From Candidatus Heimdallarchaeota archaeon LC_2 (GTDB lineage: Archaea; Asgardarchaeota; Heimdallarchaeia; Heimdallarchaeales; Kariarchaeaceae): a stretch of DNA of 50,727 nt. A program made the position numbers and the translations under genes. Below the pieces are notes generated by a model. The model did not search any database and was not told where the DNA came from. It saw only the letters and a list, made by a program, of their open reading frames with translations. Location of the stretch: the NCBI GenBank assembly GCA_001940725.1, contig MDVR01000002.1, positions 1-50,727 on the forward strand. The letters are read 5' to 3'. Within the stretch, counting starts at the first letter, position 1; the number at the start of each line of letters is the position of its first letter. This document shows, piece after piece, positions 33,637 through 41,982 of the stretch.

Positions 33637-34401
33637 GTGTTTGCAGTATACAACAAATACCTAGCCTCATTTGACCAGAAAATCTATGATGATAAATTTA
33701 ACAGTATTAGAAAATTTATTCAAAACAATATCAAAGGAGCAGTATCAATAGTTGATGTCGTTAAAGGTGGATCAGATATTCGCAAAAGTGCAATTCCTGG
33801 AGTTTCCGATATGGACATATTGATGGTTATAGGAACCAAAAAACCAAGTGCTCTTCCATTAGTTGCTTTGAAAAGTATTGATTCAGGTATTAACACTGCA
33901 ATTATGAATACTAAACTCTCCTCTTATGTAGGGACACATGCGATTTATTTTCCATTTAATAATACGAGTATCGATCTCTTGGTTGCTTATGGTAAGTCGC
34001 CAGGACCATATTATATCCCGAATCGAGATATTAATAATTGGATTAAAACCGATCCAAAATCAATCAAAGGAAAGTTTTTTGCATCTCAAACACAATCACG
34101 AGAACGCCTTTTACCAACAATTAGATTAGTAAAGAAATGGAATAGCTATCAAAATATAAAACTTGAGTCCTATGAGACTGAAATGAAATTATTGAATATT
34201 TTTGAAAATGATGATACATTGAAAACTATGAAAATTTTTGATATTATTGAAGTAGTCTCAAATCGGCTTGATTTTAAGAAATTATATGACATTTCTTCAA
34301 GGGCTAATAGATATGTATCTCAGGGGAAAATGAAAACCTTGGAAGGCAAGATTAAGATATGGAAAGAGGCTTTTGGTGATACTTTTGGGAAGCAACAATG
34401 A
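33637..34401 (+). CDS. CD-NTase/OAS-like nucleotidyltransferase
   Basis: A nucleotidyltransferase with the polymerase-beta signature: KGGSDIRKSAIPGVSDMDIL (43-62 from the GTG), giving the GS motif plus Asp58 and Asp60, and the third acid Asp113 in TSIDLLVAYG. A helical part follows with RLVKKWNS, typical of CD-NTase/OAS and CCA-adding enzymes. GS-x-SDxD spacing and this tail favour the CD-NTase group, which makes cyclic or linear oligonucleotide signals in CBASS-type defence; a tRNA- or protein-modifying NTase is the alternative. Coding extends upstream in frame (ISQFNSIGN) to an ATA at 33610 placed seven bases after GAGGAGG, which is probably the true start. A HEPN-like gene follows, and a CARF-HTH regulator is divergent. 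Confidence 0.75.
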   Translation: MFAVYNKYLASFDQKIYDDKFNSIRKFIQNNIKGAVSIVDVVKGGSDIRKSAIPGVSDMDILMVIGTKKPSALPLVALKSIDSGINTAIMNTKLSSYVGTHAIYFPFNNTSIDLLVAYGKSPGPYYIPNRDINNWIKTDPKSIKGKFFASQTQSRERLLPTIRLVKKWNSYQNIKLESYETEMKLLNIFENDDTLKTMKIFDIIEVVSNRLDFKKLYDISSRANRYVSQGKMKTLEGKIKIWKEAFGDTFGKQQ

Positions 34402-34524
34402 AAGTCATTTGATATATGTCAAATTAGTAGTTTTTCAAAACTTATGATTAATTTTGTACCGTATTGAATTGTGTATTAATCTACCAATCTCTTTTTAGCG
34501 TTAATCATCTATTACATTGTAAGG

Positions 34525-35469
34525 ATGAGTCCATACCCTGTTAAGTTTCATTTTTCATTAGACTATCTTGAGCAAAACTATAGAAAATTCATCGAGGAAA
34601 ACTTTCTGAGTTATGTTGAATTTTGGGAAAATTTTGTCGGAATTCATAGTATCGAAAATGGATTACTCAAGGGTTATAAGTTATCGTTTGAAGATTCTTT
34701 TACGGAAAATGCTAAATTATCTAATCAATTTGAAAATATTAGGATATTTAGTTATTCAATATTAGTGCAATTGATATTAATTGAAGAGATAGATACATCA
34801 AATTTCAGAACCACCAATTATTTGGAATCAATTAAGTTTGTTCAGAACCTAACTAATTACATTGGTACTTTATTTTATTACTGTGGAAATATTTGGCAAA
34901 GTTTGATGAAAATTAACAAACTATTCAAAGGAGAAATTATAAAATTTGAAGATTTTATCTCAGATTTTGGAATGGATTTTGTGTCCTTCTATAAACAATT
35001 CAAAGACTGGAGAGATACAAATGTTCATCAACATGTCTTAATACGAGCATTAGATGACGAAAAAGGTATTCAGGTACCCAAAGGTGACACAAGAAATTTA
35101 GATGTATCAGATTATGAATACATCGGATTTGAAGACTATTTTGAAAAATTTTATTCAATTTTGCTAAACTTCATGAATTTTCTGTTTACAAAAGTAAATA
35201 CTATTTTGAGTGGAGCAATATTTTCAGCAAATGCTGATTTAGATAAACCAATGGCTGTATCATTTCAAAATGGTGATACATATGAGACAATAGTTGTAGA
35301 AAGCAGTCCACAAGATGAAAAGATAAGTAAAAATGTTTATTTGTTAGAAGATATATTTAGAGACGGTTACGAAAATATTCCTAAGAAATTTATCCATCTT
35401 AAATATATTCATGGATCTGGAAGTGTAAATTTAGAGCAAATAGGGTCTGATCCATACTATCTTTATTAA
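34525..35469 (+). CDS. HEPN-like (RX4H) protein next to the nucleotidyltransferase
   Basis: A largely helical 314-residue protein. The sequence KDWRDTNVHQHV contains Arg163-x4-His168, the RX4-6H motif of HEPN ribonucleases, placed after two long helices (about 95-135 and 150-165) as in that fold. The C-terminal 100 residues are more beta-like and of unknown type. It follows the nucleotidyltransferase by 123 bases on the same strand, which resembles HEPN/nucleotidyltransferase toxin pairs as well as CBASS enzyme/effector pairs. The motif alone is short, so the HEPN call is moderate. A likely role is RNA cleavage controlled by the neighbouring enzyme; this is inferred. Confidence 0.55.
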   Translation: MSPYPVKFHFSLDYLEQNYRKFIEENFLSYVEFWENFVGIHSIENGLLKGYKLSFEDSFTENAKLSNQFENIRIFSYSILVQLILIEEIDTSNFRTTNYLESIKFVQNLTNYIGTLFYYCGNIWQSLMKINKLFKGEIIKFEDFISDFGMDFVSFYKQFKDWRDTNVHQHVLIRALDDEKGIQVPKGDTRNLDVSDYEYIGFEDYFEKFYSILLNFMNFLFTKVNTILSGAIFSANADLDKPMAVSFQNGDTYETIVVESSPQDEKISKNVYLLEDIFRDGYENIPKKFIHLKYIHGSGSVNLEQIGSDPYYLY

Positions 35470-35653
35470 TAAAAAACTGTTTATTAACTGATTTTGAATT
35501 CTTGAATTCTTACTTTATTTATTTGTTTCATTGAGATTTTTTAGTGCAATATGTAATTAAATTTCAATATCGATGTCTCAAAATCAGGTAGAGGTAGAAA
35601 TTACTCTTATCCAGCAAATAATGATCTGAATTCAGTTCCATAGCCTAGTATTT

Positions 35654-37228
35654 CTAATTAGGTAAATGATCAAATATTTGTCTGAGCAAAATATTTTCTA
35701 TTTTTTGCATTGATGATACACTCGAGACAATATAAAATTCATGCCCATTAACTGTAACTGGATCTGGAAATTCTTTTTCATTCCATTCATTTACATATCT
35801 GTTCATTTTTGGTGCAATCCTTACTAAGTTAACGTCAATTTCTTTTTCAATTAATAATTCATCTAAAAAATCGACATCTCTTCCTAGATAATTCAATTGA
35901 ACTGTCAAATTTTCCAGTTCAAATTCCAAATATTTTTCTTTTAGAGTGATATTGATTTTGGGAATCTTTTCTCCTAGATTAAAATAATAATATTGGAACA
36001 CTACAATTTGAGGGATTGTCCTGTCATCCAAGTCTGCCATCATCCAATAAAATCCATCAGCTGAAGAAAATTCATATTTAGGGAATGCACCCAACTTCTT
36101 TCCATATTCAAAGAATAGAAGTTCTGCTGTAAGTTCAGCTAAATTAATTTGTTCAACTAAGTCTTCTATTTCATCGAATGTGAACTTATGGTTGTATTTT
36201 TCTGAATAAACAAATTTCTCTGATGTATCCAAGCGATATTGTGAATGGGCAACATCATTACGTATTTTATTGTTATAAGTTTTAGAAAGTAACTCACCTA
36301 ATTCATCGCTAACGTTCTCATTTTGGACTAGAACCGAAATTTGTTCTAATGTATATTCAGGTCTAACTTTATATCTTCTACCTTGATAATTAAATTTCTT
36401 CCCCTTAAAAGGATTGAGTGAAAATTTTTTTCCTTGACCTAAATCAATTAAATTCATCAAAAAATGTGGTAGTAATGCTAACTCAAATAATTCCCTGTAG
36501 AAAGATAACAATTTTCTTATCTTTTTTTCCAATGGAGCAACTTGACCAAAGGAGTCCACAAAATAGTCTACCTTGTCCTCAAATGGATAATTTTGCACTT
36601 CAGAATATCGATTGAGCTCATGTTTTGCAATTCTTTCAATTTTATATATTGCCTGTCTTTTCTTCACTAATTCTTCTGAATGATACCAGCTCTTAATTTC
36701 ATCTGAATTAACTCTCATAGCCTCTAAAAGCAACGGTTTAGTTAATTCCGTCCATTGATTTTGAATAATATCGTTCTCATACTGTGCTGTTCTTTGAAGA
36801 TGAAATGACAGTCCAATCTGAAATTCGATGATATTTCTAATTGGAACAATTCCTCTACCTTTTTCAATAGCTCTATTATAGTGAAATGTTATTTCATTAT
36901 CTGATCTGGCCCTGAACATATCCGTAAAAATTTCTGCTAAATACAGGTCTTCATTTGATTCAAATGATGATTCTGTTTGCTGTCCATAACCTCCACATAC
37001 TTTACATTGTATATTATTGTCTTGATCTCGTGGATATTGATTAATTGCAGATAAGTAAATAATGGACAATTCACCACAATTACATTGATGAATTTCATAT
37101 TCTGGATCTAAAAGTACCTTTTTTAAATTGGTCCAAAATTTTTTTGATGTTACCCCATGACCTCGTTTTTGAAATAAATCCTCTAGTTTAATTTTATCAA
37201 TTTCTGAAACCTCATTTATTTTTACCAA
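35654..37228 (-). CDS. HEPN-domain protein with N-terminal zinc-binding site
   Basis: A 524-residue protein. Near the N-terminus CNC (49-51) and CKVC (75-78) form a likely zinc site. The centre is helical with NNKIRNDVAHSQYRL at 319-333; Arg323-x4-His328 with the preceding Asn-Lys-Ile and following aromatic is a classical HEPN catalytic motif (iRN..aH). The C-terminal 150 residues are mixed alpha/beta. HEPN proteins of this size are usually RNases in defence or toxin systems. It is read against the nucleotidyltransferase/HEPN pair and converges with the second of them. The function of the zinc site is unknown; it could recognise RNA or a partner. Confidence 0.7.
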   Translation of the reverse strand: MVKINEVSEIDKIKLEDLFQKRGHGVTSKKFWTNLKKVLLDPEYEIHQCNCGELSIIYLSAINQYPRDQDNNIQCKVCGGYGQQTESSFESNEDLYLAEIFTDMFRARSDNEITFHYNRAIEKGRGIVPIRNIIEFQIGLSFHLQRTAQYENDIIQNQWTELTKPLLLEAMRVNSDEIKSWYHSEELVKKRQAIYKIERIAKHELNRYSEVQNYPFEDKVDYFVDSFGQVAPLEKKIRKLLSFYRELFELALLPHFLMNLIDLGQGKKFSLNPFKGKKFNYQGRRYKVRPEYTLEQISVLVQNENVSDELGELLSKTYNNKIRNDVAHSQYRLDTSEKFVYSEKYNHKFTFDEIEDLVEQINLAELTAELLFFEYGKKLGAFPKYEFSSADGFYWMMADLDDRTIPQIVVFQYYYFNLGEKIPKINITLKEKYLEFELENLTVQLNYLGRDVDFLDELLIEKEIDVNLVRIAPKMNRYVNEWNEKEFPDPVTVNGHEFYIVSSVSSMQKIENILLRQIFDHLPN

Positions 37229-37504
37229 AATAGATCACATCACCAATTCCAGTGTAGATTAGATAATTCCAAATTGAAGTTATTTCTCAAAAATCTTCTT
37301 ACAACATAGAATTCAATATTTTCAATAGAATATAATATACTAACTTTTTAATAAAAAGAGACCGAAATATTTCTTAGAGTATGACAATTTATGATAAAAT
37401 AGAATGAGTCAAAGCAAAAGATTTCCCATTTATTGATAATCCTCTAACAAATAATAGAGGTTTAATTTTTGGAATCATCGATGACTATGAAGGAGATTGA
37501 TTTG

Positions 37505-37921
37505 ATGATAGATCTAATACTATATGATTACAATACTATTATCAAAATGGAAAGTAAGAAAGGAACCTTTGCTGGAGATTTGATATTGCATTTTTCAGTA
37601 CATAATGAAGTATTTCAAAATATGGGTAAAAATGAAGGTGTGATTGCAGTAGAAATTATTCAAGAACAAATAACTAAGACAAAAAATCAATTTACTAATG
37701 TTACTCAGATTGGTTCAACAAGCATTTTTGATAATGATGACCTACTAAATATAATTCAAGCAAGATATGCGAAGGAAGAAATATCGAAAAAGGAGTTTGA
37801 TCAACTACTAATTGATTTACAGAAATCAAAGCCAAAGAAGTTATTAATTTGTAAGGCTTGTGGATCTGAAAATAATCCCGAATCTGGTTTTTGCATAAGT
37901 TGTGGGATTGCTTTGGAATAA
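37505..37921 (+). CDS. Truncated copy of the PH/SHOCT/zinc-ribbon gene
   Basis: About 136 residues match residues 185-320 of the protein at 22167-23129 with roughly 14 substitutions: the second half of the second PH-like unit, the SHOCT helices (YAKEEISKKEFDQLLIDLQK) and the zinc ribbon. The N-terminal half of the gene is missing. AGGAG nine bases before this ATG could make it translatable, and the frame is intact, so it may still be expressed; TTG and ATG codons up to 12 codons upstream are also open. Immediately downstream lies ppdK fragment F, the same tail-to-tail pair as at 23129/23160 and 17583/17613. Confidence 0.65.
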   Translation: MIDLILYDYNTIIKMESKKGTFAGDLILHFSVHNEVFQNMGKNEGVIAVEIIQEQITKTKNQFTNVTQIGSTSIFDNDDLLNIIQARYAKEEISKKEFDQLLIDLQKSKPKKLLICKACGSENNPESGFCISCGIALE

Positions 37922-37936
37922 CTTTTGATTGTAATG

Positions 37937-37997
37937 AATAAAATTTTGGATCTGGTTTTGGATTGTTGAAAGTTGTATGGATGGTTGAGAACCTTTC
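37937..37997 (-). pseudogene. ppdK: ppdK 3'-end fragment F (short, decayed)
   Basis: Only about 20 codons are still readable: RFSTIHTTFNNPKPDPKF, equivalent to [19 protein letters not shown] in fragment C. The conserved CSPYR part is lost, and no stop remains at the expected place. It is recognised mainly by its position directly after the zinc-ribbon tail and by its similarity to the other copies. Confidence 0.55.
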
Positions 37998-38118
37998 TAT
38001 TAAGATCTCATATGAGTCTGTATTGTATAATTAACAGAAAAGGTTGCATATAATTCTTTAAGCTACTTTTTAGTGACTAAAGTTTTATCAATTTATATTT
38101 TAAATTTCAGTGTCTAAG

Positions 38119-38571
38119 ATGTCTTTAAAGAATGAAATGCTCCCTAAACTAGATCAGTCAAAATATGCAAATGCAGTAGCAGCCCCTATTCTTGGTTGGA
38201 TTGTAATTCAGTTATTATGGTTGGGTGCTATGCAACTTGATGACTATCGAGTTTTTGAAACTCATTTAGCATTTTTTGATTACGATGACTCAATTATATT
38301 TGTCATCTTTGGGATATGGGTTGGATCAAATATCGCGAAAAATAATGGAAATGCAGCTGATGGTCTTATCGCTGGAATTTTTGCAACTTTTATATTCGCT
38401 TTGATTTTTTTCCTTCTTTTCATTGAATTATTTCCTGTAGAATTTGATCCTGAATTCACTAGTGAAAACTCATCTGAGGACTTTAATATTATTACTTCAT
38501 ATTTATTTATGCTTTTTACAACTTCAATGGTGGTTGCGGGATTGCTTCATCATAAACCCGTTGAAGAGTAA
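38119..38571 (+). CDS. Small membrane protein between two ppdK fragments
   Basis: About 150 residues with three to four hydrophobic segments: AVAAPILGWIVIQLLWLGAM, SIIFVIFGIWVGSNIA, GLIAGIFATFIFALIFFLLF and a last one near LFMLFTTSMVVAGLLHH. The loop before the last helix is acidic. TTTATATTTT is centred about 24-26 bases before this ATG, so a leaderless start here is favoured; a GTG three codons earlier is possible. No family is recognised. It is the only gene between ppdK fragments F and G, so it may be the cargo of one insertion. Confidence 0.6.
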   Translation: MSLKNEMLPKLDQSKYANAVAAPILGWIVIQLLWLGAMQLDDYRVFETHLAFFDYDDSIIFVIFGIWVGSNIAKNNGNAADGLIAGIFATFIFALIFFLLFIELFPVEFDPEFTSENSSEDFNIITSYLFMLFTTSMVVAGLLHHKPVEE

Positions 38572-38608
38572 ATTAACTCAATCAATTCATTTTGTTATAT
38601 GATAGTGT

Positions 38609-38683
38609 TTAATTAAATTTTTTCTTGTAAACTGCATCGGGTTCAGGATTATTGAATGTGGTATGTGCAGTTGCAAGTCTTGT
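38609..38683 (-). pseudogene. ppdK: ppdK 3'-end fragment G
   Basis: Reads TRLATAHTTFNNPEPDAVYK, then KKFN and TAA, the last 24 codons of ppdK. The ending AVYKKK is nearly the same as in fragments A and B, so these three are closest relatives. The part upstream of ARL is gone. Confidence 0.7.
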
Positions 38684-38788
38684 GATCAGTCAGTAACGTT
38701 CTAAATTTCTGCAAGAAAATGTGAAAGTTAGAATATTTCCACTAAATTATCGAAACTAATAATTGAAATTTGTTTTTTACTTGAATAA

Positions 38789-39589
38789 TTGACAAATAAA
38801 TTATTCTCTACATTTTACTATGATTATTTATTTAATTCAAGTACAATTTTTAAAATTTTATCCAAACTAGTTGATGGAGTTCCATTAGTTCAGGAAATAC
38901 AAAAAGAAGAAGTTGATGATAACAGAAGAACTAGATCAATGCTTAAAGACATAATTGAGAAAGTTGAATCTGATGAAAATAGTGAGAAATTAAATAAACA
39001 CATACAATTAATTGGTGAAATCATTGATACAAGATTTCTAGCAGATTTGAATATGACCTATGTAAGCAATCTTCTGAATAAGTCATCTTTCCTGTTAATA
39101 TTTGTTGAATTTGAACAGTATATATTTCAGATTTTAAAATACTACATGATTAAGAATATCGAACTATTAGATAATTTAGTTGTTCCTCTGTCTAATCTGA
39201 GATCTGGTGATGTTAATCGTGTGATTGAACAACGGATCGAAAAGAAAATCCACGACGAATTTTACGGAACATACGATGAACTTTTTAAATTTATGACCTC
39301 AATTAAGCTGACAGTAACAATTAATGACTATTTCTTAAATATGTTGTATTTCTACAAGGAGGTACGAAATATATTAATCCACAATAATGGTCAGGTAAAT
39401 GCTATCTTTTTGTCAAGGGTTAGTAATGAAGATAATTATAGTATTGGGGATACGATTATAATAACAGATGCATTTTTAAGAAAATCAGCTTCAATTCTTG
39501 ATTTTATTGTAGGAATGATAGACTCTCCATTCACCCGAAAGTGTGAAGAAACTATGGTGACTTTAGAAAAATACTCTAAACATTTTTAG
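38789..39589 (+). CDS. HEPN-domain protein (RN-x3-H type)
   Basis: A 266-residue, mostly helical protein. YKEVRNILIHNNGQVN (189-204) matches the classical HEPN motif EiRN.lvHN.G.vn with Arg193 and His198, as in the MAE_28990/RiboL-PSP-type HEPN families whose members are often toxins. A long helix with FVEFEQYIFQILKYYMIKN (105-123) is the likely first helix of the domain. The N-terminal 90 residues are charged and helical. The start is a TTG; no ATG is available in the first 30 codons. The gene stands alone on its strand next to ppdK fragment G. RNA cleavage is the likely activity; target and trigger are unknown. Confidence 0.65.
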   Translation: MTNKLFSTFYYDYLFNSSTIFKILSKLVDGVPLVQEIQKEEVDDNRRTRSMLKDIIEKVESDENSEKLNKHIQLIGEIIDTRFLADLNMTYVSNLLNKSSFLLIFVEFEQYIFQILKYYMIKNIELLDNLVVPLSNLRSGDVNRVIEQRIEKKIHDEFYGTYDELFKFMTSIKLTVTINDYFLNMLYFYKEVRNILIHNNGQVNAIFLSRVSNEDNYSIGDTIIITDAFLRKSASILDFIVGMIDSPFTRKCEETMVTLEKYSKHF

Positions 39590-39626
39590 GTTAATTATGG
39601 TTTTTGAAATATATTGATATTATCTT

Positions 39627-39770
39627 ATGGGAATCAAGCCGAAGACTTGTTTTCTAAAAAAACTAATATGCGTTCATGGTCGAAACACTGTAGTCGTATC
39701 AAAAACTGCATTATTAATAGATAATCTTATTCATGCACAGGTTGAAAAATGGAATTCACATTCAGGGTGA
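39627..39770 (+). CDS. Possible 47-residue small protein
   Basis: The 340-base gap before the three-gene operon holds one small frame: an ATG opening GIKPKTCFLKKLICVHGRN then TVVVSKTALLIDNLIHAQ and a TGA. AAATATATT lies about 17 bases upstream. The residue composition is protein-like, with alternating charged and hydrophobic residues, but I recognise no family and no ribosome-binding site is visible. It may be a relic. Confidence 0.2.
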   Translation: MGIKPKTCFLKKLICVHGRNTVVVSKTALLIDNLIHAQVEKWNSHSG

Positions 39771-39929
39771 AATTGATATCTTTCTGTGAATTGAAATGGG
39801 TCTTGGATTAAATGTCAATATATTTGATAAAGTGTCGATGGACTGTTGATAATATACATTATAAAGTCGATTTTTTGTACATTGCTAAGTAAATGGTGTA
39901 AAATAGTGTCAACAAGTATAATTTAATAT

Positions 39930-41279
39930 ATGAAATACAAATCTTGTAGAAAATTTTCATGTGATACATGCACTCAAATAATCGAGGTTTTGCAAGTTGA
40001 CCATCAAGAAAACAAAACAACAAAGTTTCAAACAAAAGAAGTGGTTACACTATTAAATCAAAATCACAAAAAGAATAATAAACCAAATGTCAATAGGACA
40101 ACAATAATTGGTCATTTAAAAACGATGTCTGAAATTGGAAGACTGGAACGAGTAGGATCTGAAAATCGAACTCAATATAAAATTGGTGAAATATATCATG
40201 ATGTGCGGAAATTATTCAAAGAATTTGAAAAAGAATTACTCGCCTATTGGGACGCCCCCAATTCACTTAATCGTTATGGAATTTTAAATCCGGTTGAATG
40301 GGAAAAATTGGTACTGGAAGCCGAATTTGGATTTGAAAAAACCAAAATAGCTATTAAACAGAGTAGAACTACCTTTCTTCGAATGATTCAAACCTCCATG
40401 CAAAAAATATATTATTCTAATGGTTTAAGATTTTCTTTCCCAGAATTCCGAGTGTTAGTTAAGAACCGTTGTTCAATATGCAAACGTGAATTGAAACAAA
40501 ATGAGCTCGCTTTTCTGACTTGTAAGATTGAATTCACTATCTCACTTTCTACTATTCCATATTCAGAATTTCTCCCAGATGAAATGAACGAATTAGATAG
40601 TACGGAACGTGAAGTGATTATTGGAAAATATGTTGAGGATGGTTATATTGATGGTCTGTATCAAAGGTATCTAGACTTGCATCCCGGTTATGGATCTATC
40701 ATTAAAGAGTATGATGAACAATTTTTTTCAATTCAAAAACCAATTGAAGAGATAGAAAGTAAAATCCTAAGTAAACTGAAACCTTTTTGGATTTGGAAAA
40801 TAAATGCCAAAGTTACAGAAATTGGATTAAGACATTCGAATGATCTAACAAATTATTCTGGAGGGTTCAGCATTGAAAATATTAATACCAAATTGAATCA
40901 ATTGGAAGCACGATTCAAACTAGAAAAAGGTATTATAGCTAATAATTTACCTGAAGTTGGATTAATTAAGGATAAATGCCACTATTGCAAGTTCCCATTA
41001 AACTGGGGACTTTTTGTAGATAATGACTCGCTAGAAAAAATATTATACGACTCAAATAGAGAATACAACCCTATATGGACTCATTATTTGTATATGATTC
41101 ATAATTCTAACACATTTGACACCTACGGAGTATATGATGATCTTGACGAAGTAAATTTGCATAGAGAAAGTCTCGATGCATTACACATAAATGAACAGTG
41201 GATTTTTCAGATTCCATTCAGGCTTATTGATAACGCAAAATATCACTTATTTTGTGTAGACAAACGAATAAAGGAGTAG
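39930..41279 (+). CDS. HTH and zinc-site protein, first gene of a three-gene operon
   Basis: A 449-residue protein. The first 85 residues contain a cysteine cluster (CRKFSCDTC) and a winged-helix-like part (FQTKEVVTLLNQ, NRTTIIGHLKTMSEIGRLER) ending YKIGEIYHD, which fits a DNA-binding domain. The middle has CSICKREL and a lone TCK; the last third has CHYCKFPLNWG and later HLFC, probably zinc ligands. Long helical stretches lie between them. I recognise no family. The second gene follows after seven bases and the third overlaps the second, so the three are co-expressed. The HTH makes autoregulation or DNA targeting plausible; this is inferred. Confidence 0.65.
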   Translation: MKYKSCRKFSCDTCTQIIEVLQVDHQENKTTKFQTKEVVTLLNQNHKKNNKPNVNRTTIIGHLKTMSEIGRLERVGSENRTQYKIGEIYHDVRKLFKEFEKELLAYWDAPNSLNRYGILNPVEWEKLVLEAEFGFEKTKIAIKQSRTTFLRMIQTSMQKIYYSNGLRFSFPEFRVLVKNRCSICKRELKQNELAFLTCKIEFTISLSTIPYSEFLPDEMNELDSTEREVIIGKYVEDGYIDGLYQRYLDLHPGYGSIIKEYDEQFFSIQKPIEEIESKILSKLKPFWIWKINAKVTEIGLRHSNDLTNYSGGFSIENINTKLNQLEARFKLEKGIIANNLPEVGLIKDKCHYCKFPLNWGLFVDNDSLEKILYDSNREYNPIWTHYLYMIHNSNTFDTYGVYDDLDEVNLHRESLDALHINEQWIFQIPFRLIDNAKYHLFCVDKRIKE

Positions 41280-41286
41280 AGAGAAC

Positions 41287-41982
41287 ATGATTAACAAAGA
41301 TGGAAAAAAAGTAACAACAAAACCTTGGCAAACAAAACGATGGAGAGAAATGCGAAAAAGAACAATAGGTGACAGTTGTACCCAATGTGGGTCTGAAAAG
41401 AAACCACTAGTTATCCAGCATCTCAATCACCCTCCAAAATTTTCTTCGATTGCTAGAAAGGTCAGAAATAAATATTTGAAAAAGAAATTAATGTTGAAAA
41501 AATATAGATCAAAAATTAATAAGATAGAGTTAACAAAAATGGAAAGGAAAGCATGCCCAAAATGTGATTCATTGAATGTAGACTTTGCAAAGAAACGAGG
41601 AGATAAAAAAGGAATAAAACGACATGTTTGTCGAAAATGTGGCCATGACAATTTTATATTTATCATTATTCTGATTCCTTATGATCGTGATTCTCAAAAA
41701 TTATTGACTACGATTAATAATCAAATTCTCGATGACTATCAAGGTAAAATACTGGATGAAGCAAATGAAATCAATCAGAAATTCAATAATCATTACATGA
41801 GCGGAAAAGGGGCTACGACTTTTTGTAAGAAATGCGCTTATCTTTGGGATATCCATAAGAAAAAGTTATGTAAAATTTGCAAATCAAAATATCATTCTTT
41901 CAGCTATGAAACTTACTGGGATTGTAAAAAGCCTCTAAGAAAGGATCAACCATATTACAATGAATTGGAGACTCGCATATGA
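41287..41982 (+). CDS. HNH-like zinc-finger protein, second gene of the operon
   Basis: A 231-residue, very basic protein with three CxxC pairs or more. The opening WQTKRWREMRKRTIGDSCTQ, then CG and VIQHLNHPPKF resembles the first half of an HNH endonuclease (W..lR......C..CG....vHH..H). A zinc ribbon follows (CPKCDSLNVDF ... CRKCGHDNF, about 92-122), and the end has FCKKCAYLWDIHKKKLCKIC, which could be the second half of the HNH site. If so, the ribbon is inserted into the nuclease. AGAGAG lies seven bases before the ATG. It could also be an RNA-binding zinc protein. Confidence 0.6.
   Translation: MINKDGKKVTTKPWQTKRWREMRKRTIGDSCTQCGSEKKPLVIQHLNHPPKFSSIARKVRNKYLKKKLMLKKYRSKINKIELTKMERKACPKCDSLNVDFAKKRGDKKGIKRHVCRKCGHDNFIFIIILIPYDRDSQKLLTTINNQILDDYQGKILDEANEINQKFNNHYMSGKGATTFCKKCAYLWDIHKKKLCKICKSKYHSFSYETYWDCKKPLRKDQPYYNELETRI

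Noticed and set aside
37505..38683. A tRNA gene as the insertion site of the island
   Set aside because: I saw no tRNA-like cloverleaf near any of the repeat edges; the shared sequence is protein-coding ppdK.
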